This document shows positions 42,708 to 50,637 of a stretch of DNA of 62,063 nt, one piece after another. This DNA is from Saccharofermentans sp. Its GTDB lineage: Bacteria > Bacillota > Clostridia > Saccharofermentanales > Saccharofermentanaceae. The notes under the pieces are model-generated. The model saw only the letters and a list, made by a program, of their open reading frames with translations. It had not been told where the DNA came from and did not search any database. Position 1 is the first letter of the stretch. Each line of letters begins with the position of its first letter. The stretch is from NCBI GenBank assembly GCA_024682215.1, contig JAIKZM010000040.1, positions 1-62,063 on the forward strand, written 5' to 3'. The position numbers were made by a program, and so were the translations under genes.

Positions 42708-43985
42708 ATGGGATCATCCGGTAAATTATCTGGTGTCCTTAAGAAGTACACCATGTTGATGGCTCTTGTTCTGGTCGTGATTTTCTTCAATTTCGCAACA
42801 GACGGAAAGACACTTAACCCGCAGAACATCAACAACCTTATTGCACAGTACGCGTACGTTTTCGTTCTTGCGACAGGTATGCTCCTTTGCATCCTGACAG
42901 GCGGTAACATCGACCTCGCAGTCGGATCCGTTGTCTGCTTCGCAGGCGGCGTCGGAGCGGTAATGATGGATAAGAACATTCCCTGGCCTGTTGCTACGGT
43001 AGTAATGCTTGTTATCGGTCTGCTGATAGGTATGTGGCAGGGATTCTGGATTGCTTACGTCAAGGTTCCTCCGTTTATCGCAACGCTCGCGGGCATGCTC
43101 GCATTCAGAGGACTTTCCAACGTAGTCATGGGCGGCTATCAGTACACTGTTACCAATAAAGCTTTCCTTAATATCTTCGGCGGCGGTGCTGACTGCTACA
43201 TCCCTGATCTGATAAGAAATGAAAGCCTTGTTGCTTCCATCGGCAACACACTTAACGGCATGGGAATACAGTTCCATGATGTTGAAGGAAACGTTATTCC
43301 CCTTACGGAGTATCCCTTCAACTGGACCTGCTTCGCAGTCGGTATCCTTGCAGCTGTCGCTTTCATAGTCTGGACATTCATAAACCGCGGACTTCTCAGA
43401 AAGAACGGCTATACACTCGATCCTTTGATTGCTGTTCTCGTAAAGACGGTCCTCATCTGCACAGTCATTGTCTGGATCTCTTTTAAGCTCGCAAACTACA
43501 AGGGCATTCCCACGGCTCTTATCTGGGTCATCTTAGTCCTTGGCGTATTTGCTTATGTAACCAAAAAGACGACTCTCGGACGTAACCTCTATGCTGTCGG
43601 CGGTAACGAGAAGGCTACCAGACTTTCAGGTATCAACACCAACAGAGTCATGTTCCTTGCTTATACTCTGATGGGTTTCCTCGCAGGTTTCACCGGAGTT
43701 CTTAACATCGCCAGATTCGTAGGCGCACAGCCTACATACGGTGAGGGCTATGAGATGGATGCTATCGCGGCATGCTTCATTGGCGGCGCTTCCGCATATG
43801 GCGGAACAGGTACGATAGGCGGTGTCATCATCGGCGCTACGCTGATGGGCGTTATCAACCAGGGCATGGTCATCATGGGTACATCCACGAACATTCAGGT
43901 AGTAGTTAAAGGTATCGTACTCCTTGGCGCAGTCTTCTTCGACGTCGCTTCGAAGATGTTAAAGAAGGGAGGAGCAAAAGCATGA
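42708..43985 (+). CDS. gguB: Sugar ABC transporter permease 1
   Basis: A 425-residue permease of the ribose/galactose (BPD_transp_2) family with about ten helices. The conserved EAA-like cytoplasmic pattern is in NEKATRLSGINTNRVMFLAY. The N-terminal helix carries LLCILTGGNIDLAVGS and the C-terminal half IAACFIGGASAYGGTGTIGG, as in GguB/MmsB. It starts 1 base after the ATPase stop and overlaps the second permease by 4 bp. The presence of a second, related permease gene directly downstream suggests a heterodimeric channel. Confidence 0.9.
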   Translation: MGSSGKLSGVLKKYTMLMALVLVVIFFNFATDGKTLNPQNINNLIAQYAYVFVLATGMLLCILTGGNIDLAVGSVVCFAGGVGAVMMDKNIPWPVATVVMLVIGLLIGMWQGFWIAYVKVPPFIATLAGMLAFRGLSNVVMGGYQYTVTNKAFLNIFGGGADCYIPDLIRNESLVASIGNTLNGMGIQFHDVEGNVIPLTEYPFNWTCFAVGILAAVAFIVWTFINRGLLRKNGYTLDPLIAVLVKTVLICTVIVWISFKLANYKGIPTALIWVILVLGVFAYVTKKTTLGRNLYAVGGNEKATRLSGINTNRVMFLAYTLMGFLAGFTGVLNIARFVGAQPTYGEGYEMDAIAACFIGGASAYGGTGTIGGVIIGATLMGVINQGMVIMGTSTNIQVVVKGIVLLGAVFFDVASKMLKKGGAKA

Positions 43986-45175
43986 AATCCACAGATCTGA
44001 AATCAGTTCTCAAGAAGAATATGATGACGGTCGTGCTGGTCGTTGTTTACATCTTCTTTATCGCCACGACGAACGGCAGGATCTTCTCACCTGAAAACTT
44101 CAACAACCTTATCGCACAGAATGCTTATGTATTCATTCTCGGTGTCGGTATGCTGATGTGCATGCTGACGGGCGGTAACATCGACCTGTCCTGCGGTTCT
44201 TTCGTCTGCGTTCTCGGCGCAGTTGCAGGACTCTTATCCGTAGAGAATCAGATCAACAAAACGTTGGTCCTTAACACCCCGCTGACGCTTCTTATCGTTT
44301 TCGGCATCGGCATTGTCTATGGCGTGGTTCTCGGCGGCATGATCGCATTCCTCAAAATACCTCCGTGGATTGCGACCCTCGCCGGATACCTCGCCTTCAG
44401 AGGCCTCGGTACCGAGCTCCTTACCAAAGCATCAGCAACCAGCGCGATTACGAACTTCCCTCCGACGCTCCTTGCGATCTTCTCCGGAACGATCTTTAAG
44501 ACGGAGAGCGGCGTTGCAAACATCCCATGCATAATATTAGGTGTTGTCGCTGCAGTCGGCGTTGTGATAATGAACGTTATTACCAGAAAAGGTAAGATCG
44601 CAAAGGGTTATGAGGCTGATCCCCAGTGGCTCCTCATTTCCAAGAGCATCATTGAGGCAGCTGTCATCATGCTCGTAATGATAATGCTCTCATTTGACGG
44701 CGGTATTCCGGTAGCGCTAATCTGGGTTGCGGTCATCATGGTTATCTACGGTTTTGTCTGCGGAAAGACAACGATTGGAAGACACTTCATGACAGTCGGC
44801 GGCAACGCTGAGACAGCAAGACTTTCCGGTATCAACAACAAACTCGTCATGTTCGGTGCATACCTCAACATGGCAGTTCTCACCGTAATCGCATCACTGC
44901 TCGTTACTTCAAGATTCCAGGCTGCAAACTCCAGCTCAGGTACAAACTTCGAGATGGACGCTATCTCAGCCTGCATCGTCGGCGGTGTTTCCGCATACGG
45001 CGGAGCCGGTACGGTAATGGGAATGGTAATCGGTGCTACGCTCATCGGTGTCATCAACCTCGGTATGTCACTGATGGGTATCGACCAGAACTGGCAGAAA
45101 GTCGTTAAGGGCGTAGTCCTTCTCGCTGCCGTAGTATTCGATATCCTTTCCAAGAAAGGTAACAAGAAACAGTAA
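43982..45175 (+). CDS. Sugar ABC transporter permease 2
   Basis: A 397-residue permease paralogous to the gene before it: same order of helices, LMCMLTGGNIDLSCGS, NAETARLSGINNKLVMFGAY and ISACIVGGVSAYGGAGT. It is about 28 residues shorter, and the middle loop differs, so the two have diverged after a tandem duplication. Most ChvE-GguAB systems have one permease. Here the paralogs probably form a heterodimer, although two alternative homodimers are possible. A GC-rich terminator ends the operon. Confidence 0.9.
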   Translation: MKSTDLKSVLKKNMMTVVLVVVYIFFIATTNGRIFSPENFNNLIAQNAYVFILGVGMLMCMLTGGNIDLSCGSFVCVLGAVAGLLSVENQINKTLVLNTPLTLLIVFGIGIVYGVVLGGMIAFLKIPPWIATLAGYLAFRGLGTELLTKASATSAITNFPPTLLAIFSGTIFKTESGVANIPCIILGVVAAVGVVIMNVITRKGKIAKGYEADPQWLLISKSIIEAAVIMLVMIMLSFDGGIPVALIWVAVIMVIYGFVCGKTTIGRHFMTVGGNAETARLSGINNKLVMFGAYLNMAVLTVIASLLVTSRFQAANSSSGTNFEMDAISACIVGGVSAYGGAGTVMGMVIGATLIGVINLGMSLMGIDQNWQKVVKGVVLLAAVVFDILSKKGNKKQ

Positions 45176-45212
45176 TTATTTGCCTGCTCAGTAAAATAAT
45201 TATTGCGATTGG

Positions 45213-45240
45213 CCGCCGCGGATCTCCGCGGCGGTTTTAA
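45213..45240 (+). terminator. Strong intrinsic terminator of the sugar-transport operon
   Basis: CCGCCGCGGA pairs with TCCGCGGCGG across only TC in the centre (some inner pairs open), followed by TTTTAATT. Confidence 0.88.
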
Positions 45241-45248
45241 TTGTCCTG

Positions 45249-45276
45249 TTGTCGCATGTGAAAAGAAGTATAAAAT
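45249..45276 (+). promoter_or_regulatory. Promoter placed for a leaderless mRNA
   Basis: TTGTCG (45249-45254), 16-base spacer, TAAAAT (45271-45276). The expected start is 7 bases on, at the A of the downstream ATG (45283). Confidence 0.5.
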
Positions 45277-45282
45277 ATCCCT

Positions 45283-46290
45283 ATGCGGATCAAAGATTAC
45301 GATAACATCAAATACAGATTTCATGCCATTGCGGTTTTTTTGCTTGCGGTCTGCATGCTCATTTCATCCTGCTCAGGTGTTTCCGCTGCAAGATCGGCGG
45401 TGAAGAGCAGTCTGGATTATTCTAAACAGGGCCTTTGGGCATGCTTCAATGATGACGGCGGAAGCAGCAAAACTGCAGACTGCTTCGTTATCTGTCCTAC
45501 CGTATATGTAGCAAACGGCAGGAGTAAGAACATTAACGCCAAGGACCCGTCGATAAAGAGGACTTTCATCAGCGGCATATCCGAACAAAAGGAACTCTAC
45601 TCCGATATGTGTTCTGTTTATTCACCGCTTTACAGCCAGGCAGCAATAGAGGCTTACAGCATGAGTGATGCTGAATCTGCCAAATACTTTGATATTGCGT
45701 ATGCAGACGTTGAGAATGCCTTTCTGTACTACATGAAGAACTGCAATCACGGAAGACCGCTTGTTCTGGCAGGGTTTTCGCAGGGCGGTGAAATGTGTAT
45801 CAGGCTCCTTAAAGACCATGGCAATGATCCTGCCGTAAGGAAAGCCCTTGTTGCTTGTTATGCTATCGGATGGCGGCTTACGGATGAAGATATTTCAAAG
45901 TATCCGCATCTTAAACCTGCTCAGGGTGAAAGCGATACGGGTGTTATCATCTGTTACGACTGTGAATCTGAAGAAGTAAAGAGCTCGCTTGTCGTTCCTG
46001 AAGGAATGAAGAGCAGATCGATAAATCCGCTCAACTGGAAGACTGATCCGACTCCGGCTGACAGGTCGCTAAATAAGGGCTCTCTGCTGGCAGACGGAAC
46101 TCAGTATAAGAACCTTACCGGCTGCTACATAGATCCTGTCAGAGGTACGCTGAAAGTGACTGATCTGACAGCTGAAGATTATCTGCCGGGTCCTGACTGC
46201 TTTAAGAAGGGCGAATACCATATTTATGACATCAGGCTCTTCTATCAGAACCTCAAGGATAATGTGTCAGTAAGGCTGAAGGCGTTTTAA
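45283..46290 (+). CDS. DUF3089 alpha/beta-hydrolase-like lipoprotein
   Basis: A 335-residue protein with a lipoprotein signal (lipobox ISSC, Cys30) and a DUF3089 domain. The domain has ADCFVICPTVY near the start, the nucleophile elbow GFSQGG around residue 167, and a PTPADRSLNKG segment later. DUF3089 proteins adopt the alpha/beta-hydrolase fold and probably act as esterases on surface or dietary esters. No ribosome site is visible before the ATG and the promoter is positioned to start the mRNA at the ATG, so the message may be leaderless. The next gene follows in 13 bp. Confidence 0.85.
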   Translation: MRIKDYDNIKYRFHAIAVFLLAVCMLISSCSGVSAARSAVKSSLDYSKQGLWACFNDDGGSSKTADCFVICPTVYVANGRSKNINAKDPSIKRTFISGISEQKELYSDMCSVYSPLYSQAAIEAYSMSDAESAKYFDIAYADVENAFLYYMKNCNHGRPLVLAGFSQGGEMCIRLLKDHGNDPAVRKALVACYAIGWRLTDEDISKYPHLKPAQGESDTGVIICYDCESEEVKSSLVVPEGMKSRSINPLNWKTDPTPADRSLNKGSLLADGTQYKNLTGCYIDPVRGTLKVTDLTAEDYLPGPDCFKKGEYHIYDIRLFYQNLKDNVSVRLKAF

Positions 46291-46303
46291 GCGGAGGCAG
46301 TAT

Positions 46304-47179
46304 ATGTTTGAGAACGAAGGAAGATGGTTCAGAGGCAACCTTCACATGCATACAACTGAATCGGACGGACAGCTCGATCCGGTAGTTGCCCGTGAGGAAT
46401 ACCGAAAGGCCGGATATGATTTCATAGCCGTTACCGATCACTGGAAGATGAGTGAGAACGTTCCTTCCAGGGACGGAAGCATGCTCGAGATCTCAGGCGT
46501 TGAATACGATACCGGAGACATGGTCCATACAAAGATCTTTCATATCCTCGGAATAGGTATGGACAGACCTGCTTTTGACAGGGTGGACCATACGATACCG
46601 CCGCAGAAGATCATAGAAGCGATAAACGAGGCGGGCGGCATTGCGATCCTTGCACATCCTGCATGGTCTTTGATGAATCCGGAAGACATCACCAAATGCA
46701 GCGGGATAGCAGGTGCGGAGATCTTTAATACCGTTTCCAATGTTGACTTCTTTAACGGCCGGCGTGCTGATGCTTCCCATTATTTCGATATCTGGGCAGA
46801 CAACGGATACATGGTCAGGCCGTTCGCTTCGGATGACTGTCATATGTACAGCGGAGAGCAAACGCAGAATTACATTATGGTCAAGGCAAAGGAGCTTACC
46901 CGTGAAGCGATAATTGAAGCAATAAAGAACGGGGATTTCTACGCAAGCCAGGGGCCGGAGTTCGTTGCGATAAGACGTGCAGGTGACATGATCGCCGTTG
47001 AGTGCAGGGGAGCTTCCAGGATATTATTCTTGTCGAATTGTGTATGGGATTCACAGAGGGTTCAGGATGCAAAGAATGGTTTTGCCAGATACAGGTTCAC
47101 ACCTGTTGATAAATATGTCAGAGTCGAGCTGATCTCTGAAGACGGCAAGATGGCATGGAGTGCACCGATAGTCAGATAA
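46304..47179 (+). CDS. PHP-domain phosphoesterase
   Basis: A 291-residue protein with the PHP metal-dependent hydrolase domain: NLHMHTTESDG (residues 12-22) supplies the first His-x-His, FIAVTDHW the second metal site, and AHPAW a third. Later residues include SDDCHMYSG. The C-terminal 60 residues form a small beta module. PHP proteins of this size hydrolyse phosphoesters such as histidinol phosphate or 3',5'-nucleotides; the exact substrate is unknown. CGGAGG precedes the ATG. It probably shares a transcript with the DUF3089 gene. Confidence 0.88.
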   Translation: MFENEGRWFRGNLHMHTTESDGQLDPVVAREEYRKAGYDFIAVTDHWKMSENVPSRDGSMLEISGVEYDTGDMVHTKIFHILGIGMDRPAFDRVDHTIPPQKIIEAINEAGGIAILAHPAWSLMNPEDITKCSGIAGAEIFNTVSNVDFFNGRRADASHYFDIWADNGYMVRPFASDDCHMYSGEQTQNYIMVKAKELTREAIIEAIKNGDFYASQGPEFVAIRRAGDMIAVECRGASRILFLSNCVWDSQRVQDAKNGFARYRFTPVDKYVRVELISEDGKMAWSAPIVR

Positions 47180-47211
47180 ACGGTTTTGTTCACAATTTGA
47201 ACTGTAAAGGA

Positions 47212-47250
47212 AAAGGGGCTCCGGTAAAACCGCAGAGCCCCTTTCAGATG
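47212..47250. terminator. Bidirectional hairpin between convergent genes
   Basis: AAAGGGGCTC (47212-47221) pairs with GAGCCCCTTT (47235-47244), with an inner CGGT/ACCG helix. The minus strand continues TTTTCCTTT, which suits the prepilin gene. Confidence 0.8.
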
Positions 47251-47271
47251 GATTCAATATTTTAGTTCTGA

Positions 47272-47475
47272 TTAAGAAAGTTCAGCATCGATCGCATTTA
47301 CAAGGATCGAGATCGAACTGTTGTGAGCTGAAGCAGAAGAAGCTGCAGCAGTTGCTTTCTGCAGATATGTTCCGATTCCCATTACCAGAACTGCTGCAAG
47401 AATAACGATTATAGCGATTACGAGTACCATTTCTACCAGTGTAAAACCTTTGCGTGACTTGTTAAGCTTTTTCAT
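47272..47475 (-). CDS. Type IV prepilin-like protein
   Basis: A 67-residue protein with a class III prepilin signal: a short basic leader, the prepilin peptidase site KG-FTLVEM, and a 20-residue hydrophobic helix. After the helix only about 35 residues remain, rich in Ala and Ser, so the head domain is very small. GAGGTAG precedes the ATG. No pilus assembly gene lies in the window. It has its own promoter and a structured region with a terminator upstream. It could be a minor or pseudopilin, or part of a DNA uptake or pilus system encoded elsewhere. Confidence 0.85.
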   Translation of the reverse strand: MKKLNKSRKGFTLVEMVLVIAIIVILAAVLVMGIGTYLQKATAAASSASAHNSSISILVNAIDAELS

Positions 47476-47516
47476 AACACTACCTCCTGATGTAGTTTAT
47501 TAACTCTTACGAAATA

Positions 47517-47525
47517 GTTATAACA
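47517..47525 (-). promoter_or_regulatory. Extended -10 promoter of the prepilin gene
   Basis: Minus strand TG-T-TATAAC (47525-47517), 42 bases before the ATG, with no good -35 box. Confidence 0.5.
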
Positions 47526-47617
47526 TAATTAGTTCACAAAGTCTTCACATTTGGGAACGAATTCTCAAATTTTACATTTTGCACAAACCGGGTTCTCCGC
47601 AGCAAATCAAAATGCAT

Positions 47618-47763
47618 AAAAACGGGGCTGATAACAGCGTTATCAGCCCTACACAAAGGAAAGTTTTTTGAATGGGATTACGATTTGAGACTAATAATCT
47701 GGTCCAAATCGTTTACAATTTGTTTATTTTTTCAGCCGCATCACGTCCTTTCTAAATGTGATG
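47618..47763 (-). ncRNA. Candidate structured small RNA upstream of the prepilin gene
   Basis: On the minus strand, in order: hairpin CATCAC (47763-47758)/GTGATG (47744-47739) with AAAGGA in its loop; stem ACGATTTG/CAAATCGT (47712-47705 with 47687-47680); TCCTTT (47660-47655), complementary to the loop AAAGGA; and a perfect 11-bp terminator hairpin GGGCTGATAAC/GTTATCAGCCC (47649-47639 with 47635-47625) followed by CGTTTTT. No ORF is present. The 450-bp gap is otherwise AT-rich. It could be a stand-alone RNA or a leader of the prepilin transcript. No known riboswitch consensus was recognised. Confidence 0.4.
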
Positions 47764-47926
47764 TCTTAACTATATCGTTCATAATTTGACTGAACTTGTG
47801 AATCTGACGGCAAAAATGCGTGAAAACATGGGCAGAATCATCTTTTTATTAATATAAATAATATTTTTGTTATTAATCTTCATTAGTGATAGTCTTGTAT
47901 GTATTGATTTAAGGAGGGGTGATCTG

Positions 47927-49420
47927 ATGAGAAAGGTTATCATCATCGGCGGCGGTATATCCGGACTCACTGCAGGAATAGTTTTGCAGAAGTCAGGATT
48001 TGAAACGCACATCTATGAGAAAAATCCCATCGGCGGCGGTGAGCTGACAGGCTGGAGACGCGAAGGCATCTATATTGATAACTGCATAGACTGGCTTACA
48101 AACAGCAAAGCAGACGGCAGTGAGATGTATGAATTGTGGAAGGACATCGGAATGCTCGGGGACGACATTAAGATGTGCCCCAAGGATAAGTTCTTTTCTT
48201 ATACGGCAGACGGAAAGACAGTTACTTTCTGGCGCGATCTTGAAAGAACAAAAAAGGAAATGCTCGAGATATCTCCAGAAGACAAAGATAACATCGAGAA
48301 GTTCATTAATACGGTTAAGATCGGTGAAGTGTTTACAGTTCCCGCCAATAAGCCGATGGATAAGTTCGGTCCTAAGGAACTCAAGAAGTTCTGGCCATTC
48401 CTCAAAGGCATGGGCGCCATCCGTAAAGCTTATGACGGAATGAGCCTTCAGGATCTCGCGGATTCTTTCAAGAGTCCCGTGCTCGGAAAAGCTTTCACGA
48501 TGATGCATCCTGCAAACACGCAGGCATTCTCTTTTATAGTTTCATATGCAACGATCACATCAGGGAGCGGTGACATTCCAGTCGGAGGTTCGCTTCCCGC
48601 TGCTTTGAGGATCTGTGACAGATATAAGGAACTGGGCGGAGATCTTCACCTCAACTGTCCCGTAAAAAAGGTCGTTATCGCAGGCAATCAGGCATCAGGA
48701 GTTCTTCTCGAAGACGGCACCGAAGTTAATGCGGATTATGTTATCGGCGCAACAGATGCCAACCACATGTTCACGAAGCTCATTCCGCCTGAATACATGC
48801 CGAAGAAGATGAAGGCTGTTTTCGATGACAAGGAACACTATTCCACTTTTTCCAAGTTCCACGCGTTCTATCTCATAGAAGGTAAGGTAGGCATCCCTGA
48901 GGATACAAGCTTCTGGAAGTGCGACGGCCCAATGATCGGACACACCAAGATGAACGCAGTCGGAACGCTCTGCTATGACTACGATCCTACGATCACGCCT
49001 GAGGGCAAGACGCTTGTTCAGGTCAAGGCGATCCAGTATCTTGAAGACTGTCTTGACTGGATCGATCTTGCGAAAAAGGATCCAGATGCATATGAGGCCA
49101 GAAGAAAGGATTACGCAGACAAGCTCATGGCTGAGATCGTAAAGCGTTATCCTGAGGCAGAGGGCAAGATCCGCTGCATCGATACATGGACTCCTGCAAC
49201 ATATGCTTCGCGCTGCAATTCGTTTAACGGTGCATACATGTCTTTTGTCGCAGACAAGAATTCCAAGACTGTTACCACACCCGGCGTCATCAAGCAGCTG
49301 AAGAACGTTTTCATCGCAGGACAGTGGAATATGGGTTCCGGCGGACTTCCTCCGGCAGCTGTTCAGGGCAAGTTCGCAGCATGGCGCATTTGTAAAAAGG
49401 AAGGCGTTGCCTGCAAGTGA
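47927..49420 (+). CDS. FAD-dependent oxidoreductase (phytoene desaturase-like)
   Basis: A 497-residue flavoprotein starting with the dinucleotide-binding fold VIIIGGGISGLTAG (residues 4-17) and an acid at the end of strand two (IYEKN). The C-terminal FAD motif is GQWNMGSGGLPPAAVQGK. The overall plan is that of carotenoid-type desaturases and related amine oxidases, common in Clostridia as 'NAD(P)/FAD-dependent oxidoreductase' with unknown substrate. ATG 47927 follows AAGGAGG by 9 bases; upstream in-frame ATGs have no ribosome site. It stands alone and is closed by the terminator at 49439. Confidence 0.88.
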   Translation: MRKVIIIGGGISGLTAGIVLQKSGFETHIYEKNPIGGGELTGWRREGIYIDNCIDWLTNSKADGSEMYELWKDIGMLGDDIKMCPKDKFFSYTADGKTVTFWRDLERTKKEMLEISPEDKDNIEKFINTVKIGEVFTVPANKPMDKFGPKELKKFWPFLKGMGAIRKAYDGMSLQDLADSFKSPVLGKAFTMMHPANTQAFSFIVSYATITSGSGDIPVGGSLPAALRICDRYKELGGDLHLNCPVKKVVIAGNQASGVLLEDGTEVNADYVIGATDANHMFTKLIPPEYMPKKMKAVFDDKEHYSTFSKFHAFYLIEGKVGIPEDTSFWKCDGPMIGHTKMNAVGTLCYDYDPTITPEGKTLVQVKAIQYLEDCLDWIDLAKKDPDAYEARRKDYADKLMAEIVKRYPEAEGKIRCIDTWTPATYASRCNSFNGAYMSFVADKNSKTVTTPGVIKQLKNVFIAGQWNMGSGGLPPAAVQGKFAAWRICKKEGVACK

Positions 49421-49438
49421 GCAGATAAACAGACTGAT

Positions 49439-49467
49439 AACCGGACTGCATTGCGGTCCGGTTTTTT
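49439..49467 (+). terminator. Intrinsic terminator
   Basis: AACCGGACTGC pairs with GCGGTCCGGTT across ATT (one G-U), followed by TTTTATTT. Confidence 0.9.
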
Positions 49468-49487
49468 ATTTGTATAATTAATGAATT

Positions 49488-49982
49488 ATGGAAACAGTAT
49501 TTGAATCAGAAAGAATATCATTCGTAAGTCCGACGCTGGATCTCGTTCCGGATTATCTTAAGATGGTCAATGATATCGAACGCGTAGCTCGATTCATCGG
49601 TGACAGGAGAGAACCTTATACTGAAGAGGAAGAAATCGCGTATATGAAGGAGAAGATCGACGGGGGCGCAACGATGTACTCCATGATCGAGAAGGCTACC
49701 GGAAAGTTTATCGGTAATGCCGAGTTCTTTAACCGTGTATATAAAGAAGCTGAGTGGGGCATTGTCCTCACAGCCTCCATGCAGGACAAAGGCTTTGGAA
49801 AAGAATCGCTTCTCCGCATGATTGACTACGGTTTTAACGATCTCGGATTGGAAAGGATATATCTGGCAGTTTATACAGACAATGCCCGTGCTTATCACGT
49901 ATATGAGAAGTGCGGCTTTAAGGAGTATGACCGTAATGATACGGATATCTTTATGGAAATACTGAAAAATACACAACAGTAA
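49488..49982 (+). CDS. GNAT-family N-acetyltransferase (RimJ/RimL-like)
   Basis: A 164-residue acetyltransferase_3 protein. The N-terminal strand pattern SERISFVSPTLD is that of RimJ/RimL relatives. The acetyl-CoA motif is MQDKGFGKESLLRM, followed by NDLGLERIYLAVYTDNARAYHVYEKCGF. The substrate could be a ribosomal protein N-terminus or a small molecule. No ribosome site is visible before the ATG. A second protein of the same family lies at 53958-54491. Confidence 0.88.
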   Translation: METVFESERISFVSPTLDLVPDYLKMVNDIERVARFIGDRREPYTEEEEIAYMKEKIDGGATMYSMIEKATGKFIGNAEFFNRVYKEAEWGIVLTASMQDKGFGKESLLRMIDYGFNDLGLERIYLAVYTDNARAYHVYEKCGFKEYDRNDTDIFMEILKNTQQ

Positions 49983-50091
49983 AAGTACATTCTGTTGATT
50001 AAGAGACACATGAATTGCGTTTTGTTCATTGTTTGAGCTATTACGTAATGCTTTAATTAGTCTATGAATAATCCTTTGCAAAGGAGCTTGA

Positions 50092-50637
50092 ATGAAAGCA
50101 CTGGTTATCAATTGCAGTCCGGTCAGGACAGGTGCAACAGCCGAGATCGTAAGCATTATCTGTTCAGAGCTCGGAACAAGATATGATACGAAAAGCATCT
50201 GCATTGATGATTACAGTTTCGCTTTTTGCAAAGGCTGCCGGTCATGCCACAAAACCGCAAAGTGTGCGATGCCTGATGCCGCTGTTATCAGAGAGATCAT
50301 GGATGAATTCGATCAAGCTGATATCATCGTCTCTGTCGCACCTTCTTATTGGGCAGACATTCCCGGCCAGTTCAAAGCTTTCATAGACCGAGTTACCCCC
50401 TGGTGCAATACCCACGAGCCTCATGCTCGCCTCGAGCCCGGGAAGAAAGGCTATGCCGTAGCTTTGAGGACCGGCCCGAACATGCCTGAATTAGAGAGGC
50501 TCATCGGCAGCATTGAACACTTCTACGGGCACCTTGAGATCGAATGCTCAGGCCGGCTCGGCCTCACTTCCGTTGAATATAAGACAGATGTTGAACCGCG
50601 CAGAACAGAGATCATTAAGTTCTGCCAGGGCATCTGA
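50092..50637 (+). CDS. NADPH-dependent FMN reductase-like flavoprotein
   Basis: A 181-residue flavodoxin-fold protein. The FMN phosphate loop is CSPVRTGATAEIV (residues 9-21). A Cys-rich motif CKGCRSCHKTAKC (44-56) recalls the iron-sulfur flavoproteins and related oxidoreductases of anaerobes, which use such cysteines for a cluster or a redox disulfide. SYWADIPGQFKAFIDR is the typical third loop. AAGGAG precedes the ATG. Its stop codon abuts the stop of the convergent ABC-F gene (TGATCA). Confidence 0.85.
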   Translation: MKALVINCSPVRTGATAEIVSIICSELGTRYDTKSICIDDYSFAFCKGCRSCHKTAKCAMPDAAVIREIMDEFDQADIIVSVAPSYWADIPGQFKAFIDRVTPWCNTHEPHARLEPGKKGYAVALRTGPNMPELERLIGSIEHFYGHLEIECSGRLGLTSVEYKTDVEPRRTEIIKFCQGI

